A stretch of DNA of 64,000 nucleotides, from contig NC_135355.1 of the NCBI RefSeq assembly GCF_051622035.1, forward strand, positions 9,734,501-9,798,500, read 5' to 3'. This document shows positions 11,230 through 23,040 of this stretch, one piece after another. Both the position numbers and the translations under genes were made by a program. The DNA is from Arctopsyche grandis (taxonomy: Eukaryota > Arthropoda > Insecta > Trichoptera > Hydropsychidae). How positions within the stretch are numbered: the first letter of the stretch is position 1; the number at the start of each line of letters is the position of its first letter. The notes under the pieces are model-generated. The model worked only from the letters and a program-made list of their open reading frames with translations, was not told the origin of the DNA and ran no database searches.

Positions 11230-12735
11230 AATGAGATTTATTAGGTAATTAACAAATGGAAAGAATCAGAATACGCAGAATCGTACAAGGATGACAGCAT
11301 TAAGGAAGGAATAAATATGAAAGATCACGTCACTTAGAAAAGGCGGTATTCAAGCCGAGTTTTTGAAGACATTGGATGATATATGTAGGTATCAAAATGC
11401 TTCTGGATCTTTGTATTTCGGCTTGGACATCGGGAAGATGGCCATCAAAGTGGGTTGAATCTATATTTATTCCAATTCATTAGAACGCATCTACAAAAAA
11501 ATGTGGAAATTACAAAACAGTCTCACTCATCTCTTAGAGAAAAGTATTGCCCAACTAAAGCATTGCTCTATATTCTGAAGGTAAGGCTGAAACACTAATT
11601 CCAGCAAATTCCGTAAGAGCAAGTTGGATATACTGAAAGCACAGGCACACAAGAACACATTTTAAATACAAGACAAATAATCGAAAAAAGTCGAGAATTC
11701 AAGGTTCCGCAATAATTTGCTTCGTAGACTGTGTTAATTGTAACTAACTGCCTATAGAAGGTCTTAGAAGAAATGGGTGTCCCAAAAAAACTAATAACAC
11801 TCATTTATATAATATTTTTTTAATAAATAATATGGTAACAGTAAGAATAGATGAGTTTCTTTCGGCAAAATTTCAAGTCCAAATAGGCGTCCGACAAAGA
11901 TGTATACTGTCTCCTGATCTTTTTAATATTCTTATACATATATGGGGAGTACATCATGGGCAGAACAGTCAACAGGTGGGAAGGTGGAATAACAATAGGA
12001 GGCAGAAAGATTTTTAACATATGTAAGATTCTTGGACGACACAACATTAATGACCGGGCAATGAGGATGAAATAGCTGAACTACTTCGTAGAATATTACA
12101 TTCATTGACAGATTTGAGACTCTCATATCGACGACTTTATCTACCTAGGTGCTTTGATGTCAAGGAAAAGAGAATGCCAATCGGAATGGCGAAAACGGTG
12201 GTGGTCAGTCTGATAATAATATGGAAGATCCACTCTATTATGAGAAGAACGAAAATCCGTCTGGTGCGATCTCTGGTTTTCCCCATTACATTGTATGGAA
12301 TCGAGACATGGGCCCTGAGAAAGGGACATTCTAGATGCATTCGAAATGTGGTGTTGGAGACGGATGCTGCGCATAACATGGACTGCAAGACGCACAAACA
12401 TCTCCATCCTCAAAGAGCTGGCAGTCTCAGAGAAACTCTCTACAACATGTAGGAAAAGGGTTTTTTCCTAATTTGGCCATATTGCCAGGAAGAGTTTGGG
12501 TAGTCTAGAGAGGCTGGGAGTCACAGGAACGCTGAAGGGAAGGCGAACGAGAGGACGATCTCCCAAGAGATGGTCAGAACAAATCAAAGAACTGGCGGGA
12601 TCATCCCTTAAACGCTGCCTTCAACTTGGCACAGAACCAGGAGGAGCGGAAGTGGATCGCCCATCAAATTCAAAATGACATCAATCGATCACGACACTCA
12701 GCATTGAACAAATGAGGAAGAAGAAGAATATTAAG
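11230..12735 (+). pseudogene. Degraded RTE-like LINE: reverse transcriptase and C-terminal domain
   Basis: Scattered frames carry pieces in the correct order. GVRQRCILSPDLFNILI at about 11888-11940 is the polymerase block normally reading GVRQGC.LSP.LFN. FLDDTTLM near 12030 stands for the usual FADD catalytic box, so the first catalytic Asp context is altered. Then come KTVVVSLIIIWKIHSI, TKIRLVRSLVFPITLYGIET, RMLRITWTARRTN, FGHIARKSLGSLERLGV and RGRSPKRWSEQIKELAGSSL, ending near 12700. Several frameshifts and stops make it inactive. The copy ends in a GAAGAAGAA tail, after which the DNA returns to AT-rich sequence. Left boundary is approximate. Confidence 0.75.
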
Positions 12736-12892
12736 AACACATTTAATTGCAAAATAATATATACATATATCTACATATTATATACATATTATATACAGTG
12801 AAAGCATATTTCAAGTGAAATATATTTTCACCAATTCAAGCAGTGAAAATGTATCAAACAATGAATTTACAACGTTTAACTCTAAATTTAAC

Positions 12893-12917
12893 CAATAATA
12901 ATAATAATAATAATAAA
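12893..12917. repeat. (AAT)n microsatellite
   Basis: Eight uninterrupted AAT units. It is followed at 12920-13010 by degenerate CCTAA-like words (aacctaacctatc, aaccctaac), reminiscent of TTAGG telomere repeats but too irregular to call. Confidence 0.85.
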
Positions 12918-13404
12918 TTTAACCCTAACAACCCAATCTTAAATGAATAGGGCCTAGCCTTACTTAACCTAACCTATCATAACCCTTTAATAATACCAAC
13001 CCTAACAATCTAATCTTAAATTAATAAAACAAACCCTTAAAATGTAACTGGTTATGATTTGACGTTCGTTCATGAACATACTAATTTGTTCATACACGAA
13101 CATTCAGTGGTGTACACAAAAGAACAAATAACCAAACGAACTAGTTTGTTTGTGCATAAACTATTAGTCAAAAATTCTCAAACGTTTGTCCTATCCTCTA
13201 TGTACATACATACATACATACAATGCTTATTCTTTGCGAGTTGCGATTTTTAATACCGGTGGAAACGTGAATTAAAGCAACGTTTTAATATGTTTTAATT
13301 CCCCATGGCGTTTTGAAATCTAAAAAGATTTTGAAAGCTAAAAGTTTCATGCGACACCTGGTGAGTCTATTTTCAGATTGCTTTTGACCGCTAGCACTTA
13401 ACTA

Positions 13405-13446
13405 GTGTGTGTGTGTGTGTGGGTGTGTGTGTATGTGTGTGTGTGT
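13405..13446. repeat. (GT)n microsatellite with two interruptions
   Basis: GT dinucleotides run from 13405 to 13446, with one GG and one TA interruption. Confidence 0.9.
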
Positions 13447-13529
13447 CCTAACTCTCGCCGAACACTGAATATAGGTCTAAATTGAGCTAATGGTCACGTA
13501 CATCACGCCAAATCCAATTCTTCATTTCG

Positions 13530-13830
13530 CCTTTTTTTTTAAACATTAATTGAAATATTCCTTCTCGGCATATAAAAATACGTAATTAGAAAATAACTTC
13601 ATTTAGCGAGGTTTTGAACCATTTTTTATATATTTATTTTTATCTAAATTTAAATTTAAATTATTACCCTCCGATCCAAACGCAATGTTCTCACGAGCCC
13701 GCGCCGCACGCCATATCCTCGCCCAGAATACGTGTTGTAAATACACATCATATGTATATGCACTTAATTTGTTATGTGTAATAATAATATTCAACGTTAC
13801 GAGGTCAATGACCGTTTGTGTATAATCGGA
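13530..13830. repeat. Dispersed repeat, copy 1, probably tRNA-SINE related
   Basis: The left part (aaacattaattgaaatattc, then cttctcggcatataaaaata) matches 57902-57945. The right part (gttacgaggtcaatgaccg) matches 58674-58693. Between them a GC-rich core at 13669-13730 corresponds in position to the tRNA-like core at 58520-58610. The second copy is interrupted by a MITE at 58010-58462 that this copy lacks. Confidence 0.55.
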
Positions 13831-14231
13831 AAATATTACATTTTGTTAACTTTAATTAACATTTTGTTAACGTCAACTTTAAGAATTGAAAATTATTACA
13901 AATAAAGAATTGAAAACTATCTATGAGAGTCTACGAAAATAACGGTTCCGGTTCCGGATTTTTTTTTAGTTTTATACGAGTATATAATAATTTTATACCC
14001 ATGCGATGATATTTCATCAGGCTATTCACTAGTATACATATAAAAACAGTGCCAAATACGCTCAAAGTCCAATATCCCTGAATAAAGAAGATTATTTCAT
14101 TAATAAAATATTTCCGTTAAACTCTACTGACCTTCAGATGAAATTGAATTTACATTTTAAAATCATCCTATTACTGATAAATGCCAATTCTGTATTGAGC
14201 CATCCAAGACCTTCATAAGTATCTATTAGAT

Positions 14232-15651
14232 CAGTGGCGGATTAAGCGTTTCGGAGGCCACAGGCGCAATGTAATTTAGAGGCCCCCCCACTAATCATAA
14301 AGTGACTTTATTTTTCAATTGTGAATTGTAGGTATGTACATTATAAAAAAACGTGTGTTATTTTGTATTTACAATTATTTATTAAATAATATAAATCTAT
14401 TTACAAACTTATACAAACAAAAAATTATATATTACACAATTATATAAACAAACATCTATTTACAAAATTATACAAACAATTTATCCCACAAAGTACATAG
14501 TTAGTAATGCAGTCTCATATTAATCGGAATAAACTGCCAATTTTTTTTCCAGTTTTCCCATAGGTTTTTCAAATACGGACGTACTGATTTTAATAAGAGC
14601 TTCTTTAATATTTTGATTTAAAAAAACAGCCTCTGCTCTAGACGCCCATCGTGTACTAGTTTTTATCTATGCGCCCATTAATTGAAACTGTTTTTGTAAA
14701 GTTAACATCGATTTGAAATGAGCTGGCGAAGATTCGTGTTCTTTTAATCTACGTGTTATGTTTTTCCAATCGTTAAATCCAGTTAAAAATTTAGTTTTAG
14801 CTTGTGAAAATAGTTTACATACATAACAATAAATGGATTTGCTTTTTTCTGAAAATATCAACCTGTGTCGGAGTCCTTTATTACCATTTGCTTTTACTTG
14901 CATTATTTATTCTCCACTTTTATTTTTTTACGTATGGCACGGTTTATTTATTAAAAAAAAGAATAATTTTTCAGATATATGCTCTGGCCACAATACTAAA
15001 TACATAGGATAATCATTGGGAGCCATTACAGTATCATTTTTACCTTTACTTTCTTCCTCATTTTCTTTTTCAGAAACTGTTCTTCAGTACTTTCAGGGGT
15101 CTGTTCTTCAGACTTTGTAGGATGTTGCTCATTCATTTTTCCAAAGGGGTCTTCATCAGTTCTTCTACAGAGCTGCGATTCGATCATTTCCACTGGTTGG
15201 TCTTCGTTCCTTTCAGAGAGCTGCTCATCAGTTCTTCTACAGGACTGCTTTTCGATCCTTTCAAGAGGTTCGTCTTCGTTCCTTTCAGGGAGCTGCTCTT
15301 CAGTTCTCTCAGAAGACTGTTCTTCAAGTTGTTCCGATATTCTGCCATTTTTAATGTAATTAATTAGCGAATTATTTTGTAGCAGTGAAATTTATCTAGA
15401 AACGCCAAACAATCGACGGCGATGAGAGCAATTATCGCAAAGCTTTGTACTTTACATAAAAAAGTAGTCGTAAATTCCAATATTTTATGGGGAAATCATT
15501 GATATAGAATAACCTTATTTATTCTACATATAGCAATGGGAGAAATGCATAGGAATTTCCGAATTATAATTTTTCTCAGAACGATTTGGAGGCCCCTTAA
15601 TTTAGAGGCCACAGATATGCGCCAATTTTGCTGTTCGATAGTCTGCCACTG
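14232..15651 (-). mobile_element. hAT element with 8-bp target-site duplication
   Basis: The element starts CAGTGGCGGATTAAGCG and ends ...GTCTGCCACTG, giving terminal inverted repeats CAGTGGC[G/A]GA. It is flanked on both sides by tattagat (14224-14231 and 15652-15659), an exact 8-bp duplication as hAT transposases make. It contains a minus-strand transposase remnant (next entry). At 1420 bp it is far shorter than an autonomous hAT, so it is an internally deleted derivative. Confidence 0.92.
14555..15345 (-). pseudogene. Internally deleted hAT (ZMYM/TTF type) transposase N-terminus
   Basis: Read on the minus strand from 15345. First comes a Glu-rich region built from repeats such as ERTEEQLPERNEDEP and CRRTDEQLSERNEDQP (15340-15070). 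Then NDYPMYLVLWPEHISEKL, and after a frame change a TTF/BED-like zinc-finger segment at 14903-14667 with IFSEKSKSIYCYVCKLF, TGFNDWKNITRRLKEHESS and AHFKSM. Finally TRWASRAEAVFLNQNIKEAL at about 14650-14590. Known family order is acidic or variable N-terminus, TTF zinc finger, then the RNase H-like catalytic core. Here most of the core is missing: the third block normally follows the first catalytic Asp region. The Glu-rich tandem repeat is unusual. Role when intact: cut-and-paste transposition. Confidence 0.75.
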
Positions 15652-16545
15652 TATTAGATACTTATCTATGTATTATGATTTTCAATCAACATCATCAAAT
15701 GTTTTTATATAATATAAATCTATTGTTGTATAATTAAATTATTATTATAATGGTTATATGTATGTATATATGTATTTAGACACTAAGGCTCCTTCGCAAC
15801 TGCGAATGTACATGAATAGATGCGGTTTTGTGGCAAATTGCAACATGGAGAAAAGGTCCTGAAAATTAACAGAGTCGTAGAAAAAATGGGACTAAGTCTT
15901 CTTTTGGCATTGCCGCCTTAAAAAATGTTCGTATCGCTGCGTAGGGATTATCTGTAAGTGATCTTTGTCGGGGGAACGAAGGCTAGGGCGGCGCCCCGCC
16001 TAGTCGGACTCCCACGACCGCGGCCACAAAGGGCTCCCAGGATTATCTCGCCGAAAGGATACCAACCAGTACCAGATACAGATCTCACCTCTTATTATTT
16101 ACTCCTTTTTGTGTCCTACGAATGGCGCACTTTTCGCTCCGACAGTAACAATGCCCTGGAAAAATACCAATTTTAATGTTTAGTCGACAAAACCACGTAG
16201 ACTGCACTTACCTACAGCAGTGATGGAGCACCGATATAAAATATAATAGAAACGTAAAATTTATATATGTACGTATTTTAAAGTTCGAAATGGATTCAAA
16301 CATGCTTTAATTATTAATTTAAGTTGAACATGCTTACAAATTACCGTACAGTGAAATAATATTCACTGCCTTCTGATGGATGAGGCAGTTTAGAATGAAT
16401 ATTTAATAGTGCCAATTTTGTATAGAATTCTTCGAAATTCAAATAAGATCAACATATAAACCACATGACTTGAAAAAATATTGCTCTTCAGATTTCGGGC
16501 ATAAATTATAATAAATATTCCTTCACATACATTAATATTTGAAGC
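15652..16545. other. Gene-free stretch with a short GC-rich patch
   Basis: Positions 15968-16040 (ggggaacgaaggctagggcg and onward) are strongly GC-rich in an AT-rich setting. A 72-codon plus-strand frame at 15958-16176 runs through it, Arg/Pro-rich and unrecognised. Nothing else is supportable. Confidence 0.4.
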
Positions 16546-16553
16546 GTCTAAGG

Positions 16554-16948
16554 CGGGGGCGTCATTTGGGGGAACTGGGGTGGGCAGCTGCCCCCCCCCC
16601 CCCTAAATTTGGACGGGACTATCCACATTGTTTAATGTATTATTATGAATTTGAATTAAAATACTAAACCAACAAAAATAGAATATTGAAATTCTTTAGA
16701 ACACTGTCAGGTATAAACACGTCGATTTTTCCCAGAAAAAATTATTAACTCCCATATATATTTTGTTTTGTTATTTGTCTTGCTTTGAAAGATATTTGTA
16801 AAACTAATTTATCCTTTAAAATTATTTTACTATTAATTTTATTGATAAAAATAGTTAAATATAATATACTCATTTTTTTAATATAATACACCCCCCCCCC
16901 CCTTAAAAAGGCATGCCTTACTGGTCAAAAGCTGAAATGACGCCCCTG
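16554..16948. mobile_element. Non-autonomous hAT element (MITE), 395 bp
   Basis: The ends are CGGGGGCGTCATTT on the left and AAATGACGCCCCTG on the right. The flanks gtctaagg (16546-16553) and gtcttagg (16949-16956) are an 8-bp target duplication with one mismatch. C-runs lie just inside each end (16593-16606 and 16891-16904). No coding capacity. A right-hand fragment of the same family is at 33845-33971, and a related right end is near 54940-54998. Confidence 0.9.
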
Positions 16949-16956
16949 GTCTTAGG

Positions 16957-17559
16957 CCTGTATTTATATTAATGGGCACCTCTGTGAAAAATTATCTAAT
17001 TATGTATATAAGTTTAATAAATGCAATGTTGGGCATTACGTATGTATATAATATTATTTATGGTTACTAATTATAGTTTTGTTAATTGTGTTATATTATA
17101 GTTTTAATTTTAGTTGTTATTTTTGTTATTTGTTACATATTCATTAGCATTATTGCTACTAAATAAATTAATAATAGACAGTAACCAATTCCCTTTCTCA
17201 GCCAGTAAATTAAATAAGTTATCAGTTATATATAAAATGGTCTGTAAATATTATATATGTATGGTCTGTATCCATTGGTCAGTATGTTTGTAGTCAGTTA
17301 ATAAATTTAATGGTCTGTAAATTGTATGGTCTGTCTTCATTCGAAAAGTTTGCCCAGGCCTGCTGTAGATGATGATGATACTGATGAATTAGTAATTTAT
17401 ATTAAAGTGACAGTAATTTAAAAGAAGAACAGCCACACAAACAGTTCGATGATGTGTCTTTAAGCTAATTTGACAGCATGAAAACATGAATCAAATCACT
17501 ATACGATTTGAACATTCGAAAATTGAAAATTGAACAAGTTGACCGGAATTGGTACTTTC
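16957..17559. other. Repeat-rich non-coding stretch
   Basis: The word atggtctgtaaat or atggtctgt recurs at 17239, 17262, 17310 and 17323, a degenerate tandem array. At 17347-17364 agtttgcccaggcctg is identical to the right end of the hAT element at 61449-63032, so a remnant of that family ends here. Confidence 0.5.
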
Positions 17560-18018
17560 CCATATACATACATACGTTTTTGGATTAAATTACCTCCTAA
17601 ACTATTCAATGGATTAGACTGAAACTTTTGTACGTGTAATAAAATTGATAAATTTTGTACATTATTATTTTTAAATATTTTTAATCCGACCGGAAGTAGT
17701 ACTTTTACTCTTGAGAATCAAGGCTATTTATGTTTTTTTAGAAACTTTTCAATGTATTCAAATGAAATTTCATATTTAGAAGCTTCAGCTTAAATAACAT
17801 TTGATGAATATCCGTCAACCGAAAATGGAAGTTTACTCTTGTTCGATTTTTCTTCCACTAATTTTATCGATACGTTAAATATGTATGTGTGCCTCTTCAC
17901 ACAAAAAAAAAACAGTATGATAGTTGTATTACTGTCATGTAAATAAAGAAAAATTAACGAATTTTATAAACCGGAAGATTTTTTTCCTCTTAGACAAAAA
18001 ATGTTGTGACCACACAAC
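17560..18018 (+). repeat. CCGGAAGT dispersed repeat, left part split by a LINE
   Basis: Blocks in the order of the full copy at 30943-32360: gaccggaattggtacttt, ccgaccggaagtagtacttt, cttgttcgatttttcttcca, ataaaccggaag, then aaaatgttgtgaccac at 17998-18012. The repeat resumes after the LINE at 19161 with attctttgtgtactaac, which in uninterrupted copies follows within about 40 bp. Confidence 0.75.
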
Positions 18019-19160
18019 TTTTTTATTTTATTTATTTTATTTTATTTTATTTTATTAATTGAAAAATCAACAGACAGGATGTACATAGATATGTATAAAA
18101 AAACAAATAGTAAATAAATAATATATGTAACATCCGAGTCCAATAATAGATTTTTACAAAAATGAAAAAGATAAATATAAGGAAAACAAATTAAAAAGTA
18201 AATAATAAAGGCATGACAAAATATGTAGAACATTGCATAATTAAACTATAGTATTAAAATATTTGGAAAAGGTTATAAAATAGAATATAAGAAGAAATTG
18301 AAATTTACAAATATAAAACAAATGAAAAAGGTAAATACAAAATAAACAAATGAAAAGGAAAAGAATGAAAGCTATAATATGATTAAATAGCACATTACAT
18401 AACTAAACTAAAGTATAAAAATATGGGAAATACCAAATAGATCAACCTCATTCAGCTCTCCGTTAAACATACGATAAACGCGCTGCAGATAAAAATATTT
18501 TTGGGAATTAGTATTGAAAGGATCAAGTGAAAAGAGTGCAACGCGTCTAGAGTACCGAACTGGGATTCTGAAATTAACCTTATTCAGTAAATCAGAACAA
18601 TCAAGGAAACCATTTATGAGCTTAAAGAAGAATATAGCATCAGTATGTCGTCGCCTGACAGAAAGATTGTTAAAAGAAAGGATTTTTAAAATGTCGGAAA
18701 CAGTAGAATGGGTATAGGTAGGAAAAAGGTAGCGTAAGGATTTAATAAATTTAAGTTGAACTTTCTCAATACAATTAATATGGGATAAATAAAAAGGTGA
18801 CCAGATAATTGAGGCAAATTCAAGGTGAGACCTTACAAAGGAAAAATAAAGTAATTTTAGTACATAAGGATCATTAAAGGGTTTTGTTGAGCGGAGTAGG
18901 AATCCAAGAGATTTAAATGCTTTGTTGGTTATTAAAGAAATCTAGAAATCTATATGTTCAGAGAAATCTAGTTTATTATTGAGTATTACACCAAGATCCT
19001 TAATAGAAGATGACGTGTTAAGGATTGAATGATTTAATTGATATTGATTGGTGATAATTGACTTATTTCTAGTGAAATTTAAAATAGAGCATTTTTCTAG
19101 ATTAATAAAAAGATCATTATTTAAACAATATATAGAGAATCTATCTAGATCTTCTTCTTT
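18019..19160 (-). pseudogene. Jockey-like LINE inserted in a CCGGAAGT repeat, minus strand
   Basis: Read backwards, 19160-18440 encodes NNDLFINLEKCSILNFTRNK, SIKDLGVILNNKLDFSEHID, LKLLYFSFVRSHLEFASIIW, SPFYLSHINCIEKVQLKFIK, LSVRRRHTDAIFFFKLINGF and RIPVRYSRRVALFSLDPFNT. These are the conserved DLGV..D.KL.F..HI, LEYAS..W.P and R(R)..D....YK..NG blocks after the polymerase core of Jockey-type elements. A few stops interrupt it. The 3' end is the A/T-rich tail, seen on the plus strand as ttattttatttattttattt from 18024. It is 5'-truncated, as is usual for LINE insertions. Confidence 0.82.
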
Positions 19161-19737
19161 TATATTAGTATTCTTTGTGTACTAACTTTTGATAAGATTT
19201 GAGAGTTAATAAAGTTTTTGTTAGAATTCGTAATCCGAAAATAGTATTTTTTTAAACATTATTTCACTATTTTATTTCGACCTTTTAAATTATTTCTATC
19301 TACTTGATATTTTATGCTTATAATATTAATAGTGATATTAAATTTGAAAATAGTTCACGTCGCATCGATAAGCATTTTCAAAAACAATACAATTAAAATT
19401 TCCTTCAGTCATTATGCATTAAGTTTAAAAAAAACGTCAACATTATTTTTTTTCTAAATTACAATTTCAAAAAATACTTTGCCTAGTCTTTTTCCGTGTC
19501 CGCGAAATTACTAAAACCTATTTTCGCTAATAATTTGACTACAACTACGATCCAAATTAAAATCTGACGCCAGAATTTTCCTTTTGAATCTATTTGAAGG
19601 TTTATCAATGTTTATAAATTCCATTATTTATTGATGATTGTCTTAGTCGAAATTATGACACCAAAGGGTCGCCCAATTTCATAATTACCTGCGGTGTGTT
19701 GAAAATGTACGACACGTTCATGTCTTATAATTTTATT
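19161..19737 (+). repeat. CCGGAAGT repeat resumes after the LINE
   Basis: attctttgtgtactaac, gataagatttgag and cgtaatccgaaaatagtatt correspond to the text after the tandem unit in other copies (31740-31805). The last roughly 350 bp before 19738 are A/T-rich and not clearly part of the repeat. Confidence 0.6.
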
Positions 19738-20580
19738 ACTTTATCTATGTACGTAGTAACAATAGATGAAGTTTTGTGATTTTGACTGATTCGAACTCAG
19801 AATCGATTACTGATAGAAATTATAAATTTTATAACCTAATATTTTTATCTGAACTGGAAGTAGTACTTTTACTCTAGAGAATTGAGGTTTTTAATTTTTT
19901 TTCACAGAAACATTTTGGTTTATTGAACTGAATATTCATATCTAAAAGTTTAAGTTTAATACCAAGTTACGTATAAAATTTGGTAAGCATTCGTCTACCA
20001 AAAGTGGCAGTTTACTCTTGTTCGATTTTTCTTCCACTATTTTTTTCGACCCCTTAAACATGTGTGCTCTTCACGATCAATTTGATGAAAATAAAAAAAA
20101 TCACTAAATTTAACAAACCGGAAGTGGAACTTTTTCCTCTAAGAAAGGTCAAAAATGTTGTGCCCACTATTCTGTCCACACCCCTGAACGTATCAAGCTG
20201 AAAATTTATATTTGTATTCTTTGTGTACTACCTTAAAGCTGATAAGATTTTTGTCAGAATTCGTAAACCGGAAGTAGTATTTTTTTGTAAAACAATATTT
20301 CATTATTTTATTTTGACCTTTTAAATTATTGTAGTCTTCTTTAAATTTAAATTATTTTAATTTATTGTGTATAATACTGATAGTAATTTTAAGTAATAAA
20401 AAAAATTAAACAAAATCCGACAACCGGAAGTAGAACTTTTGTTTTGTGCAAGGTTCCATACATTTGCGCTCAATTTGTATCAAAAAAGTTGTTATATATT
20501 AGTAGTTCATAATGTGTCTGTACGGTTTAATATCGAATTTTGTTTTATGACCTTATATTCCTCAAATTCATAGATAAAGT
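19738..20580 (+). repeat. CCGGAAGT dispersed repeat, short complete copy (843 bp)
   Basis: It starts actttatctatgtacgtag and ends ttcatagataaagt, so the outer 12 bases are inverted (actttatctatg/catagataaagt). Internal CCGGAAGT-type blocks occur at about 19853 (variant), 20118, 20268 and 20424. It contains a single internal unit where the copy at 30943-32360 has two. It has no coding capacity. Both copies continue with catgggttggtcaca outside the right end, so that end may not be the true boundary. Confidence 0.75.
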
Positions 20581-22850
20581 CATGGGTTGGTCACATCTGA
20601 ATTTTTTTTTTTGTTTTTAAAATTTAAATGGCCATAAGAAAAGTACGACACGCTTGCACAAAACTTAGTATCGTATCATTCTGCCTATAATATATATTGT
20701 ATAATATATTAATAATATATTATGTATGCATGTAAAAAAAAAAATTAAAAATCCTCTCAGGGCGTCTAGATTTAAAGTAACATTACCACTTTAGCTTATG
20801 GCGTCAAACTTTTCACTGAGATCAGTTGTGTCGAATTAAATAATAAAAAAAAAGTTTCACAGTACGTTTTGCGTCAAGATTTTCCAAACTGCGAAATTCT
20901 GAAAGAACTTGGCAAAAAGTCTAGATGTAGTTTAAAAGCAGTTCCTTGTTCGTAGATTACCTCCTCCCGTCTGCCCTCCACTCAGCGAACAAAAGTTTCG
21001 GAGATTATCCCAGAAAATGATAAAAACATTATAAAGCCCTCATAAAAGCCACTTTTTCGAATACACCAACTGGTATATGTACATATGTAGATACCTACCG
21101 AGCGCTACAAATTGATGCGTAATTTTAAATTACATAATTTAAAAATTTCGGTGAGTTTTTTGTGTCAGTTTGTCGACCGAGTATCACAACTGCCATGAAG
21201 ATGGTAGCTGTTGATCCATTTCTCGTGCTCAAAACACCATGAAATCGTATTTAAACTACCGGTTACTTGGTACGCTACCGTCCTGTCCATAAGGTAGACC
21301 ATCAACTTTTCAATTGTCGTATTTCAGCTACACCAAACAAAAAGCGAAAGAACGCACATTCTCTTAAAATATATATATTTTTTTGTATTTAAAACAAACG
21401 TTTATACTTTTCATTCTATTTCTTAATGTAGAATTCAATAATGTGTTGAAGGTATCGTTCAATTGAATATCGTATTATATAATATATAAAATCCAACAAG
21501 GTCAAATCAAATACATTCAATATGCAAACATCGTAATTTTGACAATTTAATTTTAAATAAACATTATATAGAAACTATACTCAGCGCTACCATTTGATGA
21601 AGGTGTTCCGCTTACTGGAGTGAAGTAAGAATGTTAGCAGAAGACAGGTAGAGATGATCTCAAGTCACCGTTGGACAGTATGGGCCGAAATGACGGCGGG
21701 ATCTTTGAATTTTTTTACAATTCCGAATCGTAGCAATAAACATATTCTAAATTTCAGCTTAAATATTGTTATGAATACATATTTATCAGTTTTATATCGG
21801 TGCAATGTGTGCAAAATTAACGAAGATATCACAAAACAAGAAAACGATATACCGTTGATGACAGGCAGCCGTTTTCGTTTAGACGTGGAAACGTGAAACC
21901 TTTTCAGTTCGGTTTTTTTTATTCGGAATCGTCAGTTGGCTGTATAAAGGGGTTCCAAATAAAATTATCCTTTTTATATCAAAACGAGTAGTTCGTAAAA
22001 AATATGGTTATTTTTTATATTCGTCGGAACGCCACATGAAATACGATCCGAATTTTGTGTTTTATTTTCTTTCTTTAACATCTCAAATATTTTGATAACA
22101 GTAATTCAAAACAGCTACATAAAATGGCAACGTATTTATGAACATACATATATACATACATACATACAATAGTTGGCTCTCGTTCACTGATTTTATCTTA
22201 TTTTGAAATAAGACAGATTGATATCAAATTCATTGGACGTGAATGGCGGATTAATCGACGGACGAGAAGTCTTGAAAAAAGTCATATAATAGATCTAGTA
22301 TTGCACTACAAGCGGTTATTATTAAAGCATTAATGCATTGAAATTACTATCATTCGAATTAATGATGCAGGTAGAGAAGCAATTTTAATCTTTTAATACC
22401 TAACAAAATAAAGAAAAACAATCGGATGTGACCATCACATGACTATATCTAATAAATACATATGTACATATATGCTTGAAAAATATATGTACATAAGTAA
22501 TACATACATATATGCTTGAGAAATATAAGTATATATGTAAGTAGTATCTAAAACAAAATTCGATAATGATACACACATACACAATCCAGCTATCAGAACA
22601 TCCTCGATACACGTTCGAGCGATAATGCATGAAATCTTACACATTTGAATTATTGATAAGACAAAGTGCCCCAATTTTTACGTTTTTCGTAATAACTATG
22701 TGGTTTTCAAAGCTATACACCCAATATTTATTGTATTCCTAGAATGAACTACAAGAAATTTATTTTAATAGATATTGTATGATTTAGAAAAGGGGTACAT
22801 CGTAAAAAAATACATTTATACATTTCTACGTTCTAAAGTATGATTTAAAG
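20581..22850. other. Long gene-free stretch
   Basis: No gene supported. Positions 20940-21310 are mildly GC-richer and include a small hairpin aactgccat/atggtagctgtt near 21187. Positions 22546-22680 contain acaaaattcgataatgatac, also seen at the edge of the CCGGAAGT copy near 3445, so a fragment of that family is likely. Confidence 0.45.
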
Positions 22851-23040
22851 GCGGTAGCGATAAGTCATGTTTTTGACTGTTCGCTTGCATAGTCTTGTTG
22901 ATCGATGAATCAATGCGAGAGAAAGAGACAGCTATATTTTCGTAAGCTATTGTTTTCATCGCTTTTGGCGCGTGGCCATTGAGTCATGCAGTCGCCTGTT
23001 GGCCTTACATATTTGCATTTGCATGTCGATACTTATCTTT
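22851..23040. promoter_or_regulatory. Candidate regulatory block, non-coding
   Basis: This unique, less AT-biased block carries several binding-site-like words close together: gcgataagtc (GATA) at 22857, ttgagtcatgc (AP-1-like) at 22978, and catatttgcatttgcatg (octamer-like) at 23008. Such words occur by chance, so the call rests mainly on local composition and lack of repeat similarity. Confidence 0.2.

Noticed and set aside
13059-13253. Tandem HEHTN-like frame as a protein
   Set aside because: It derives from a degenerate nucleotide repeat (catgaacata, catacacgaacatt) without coding context.
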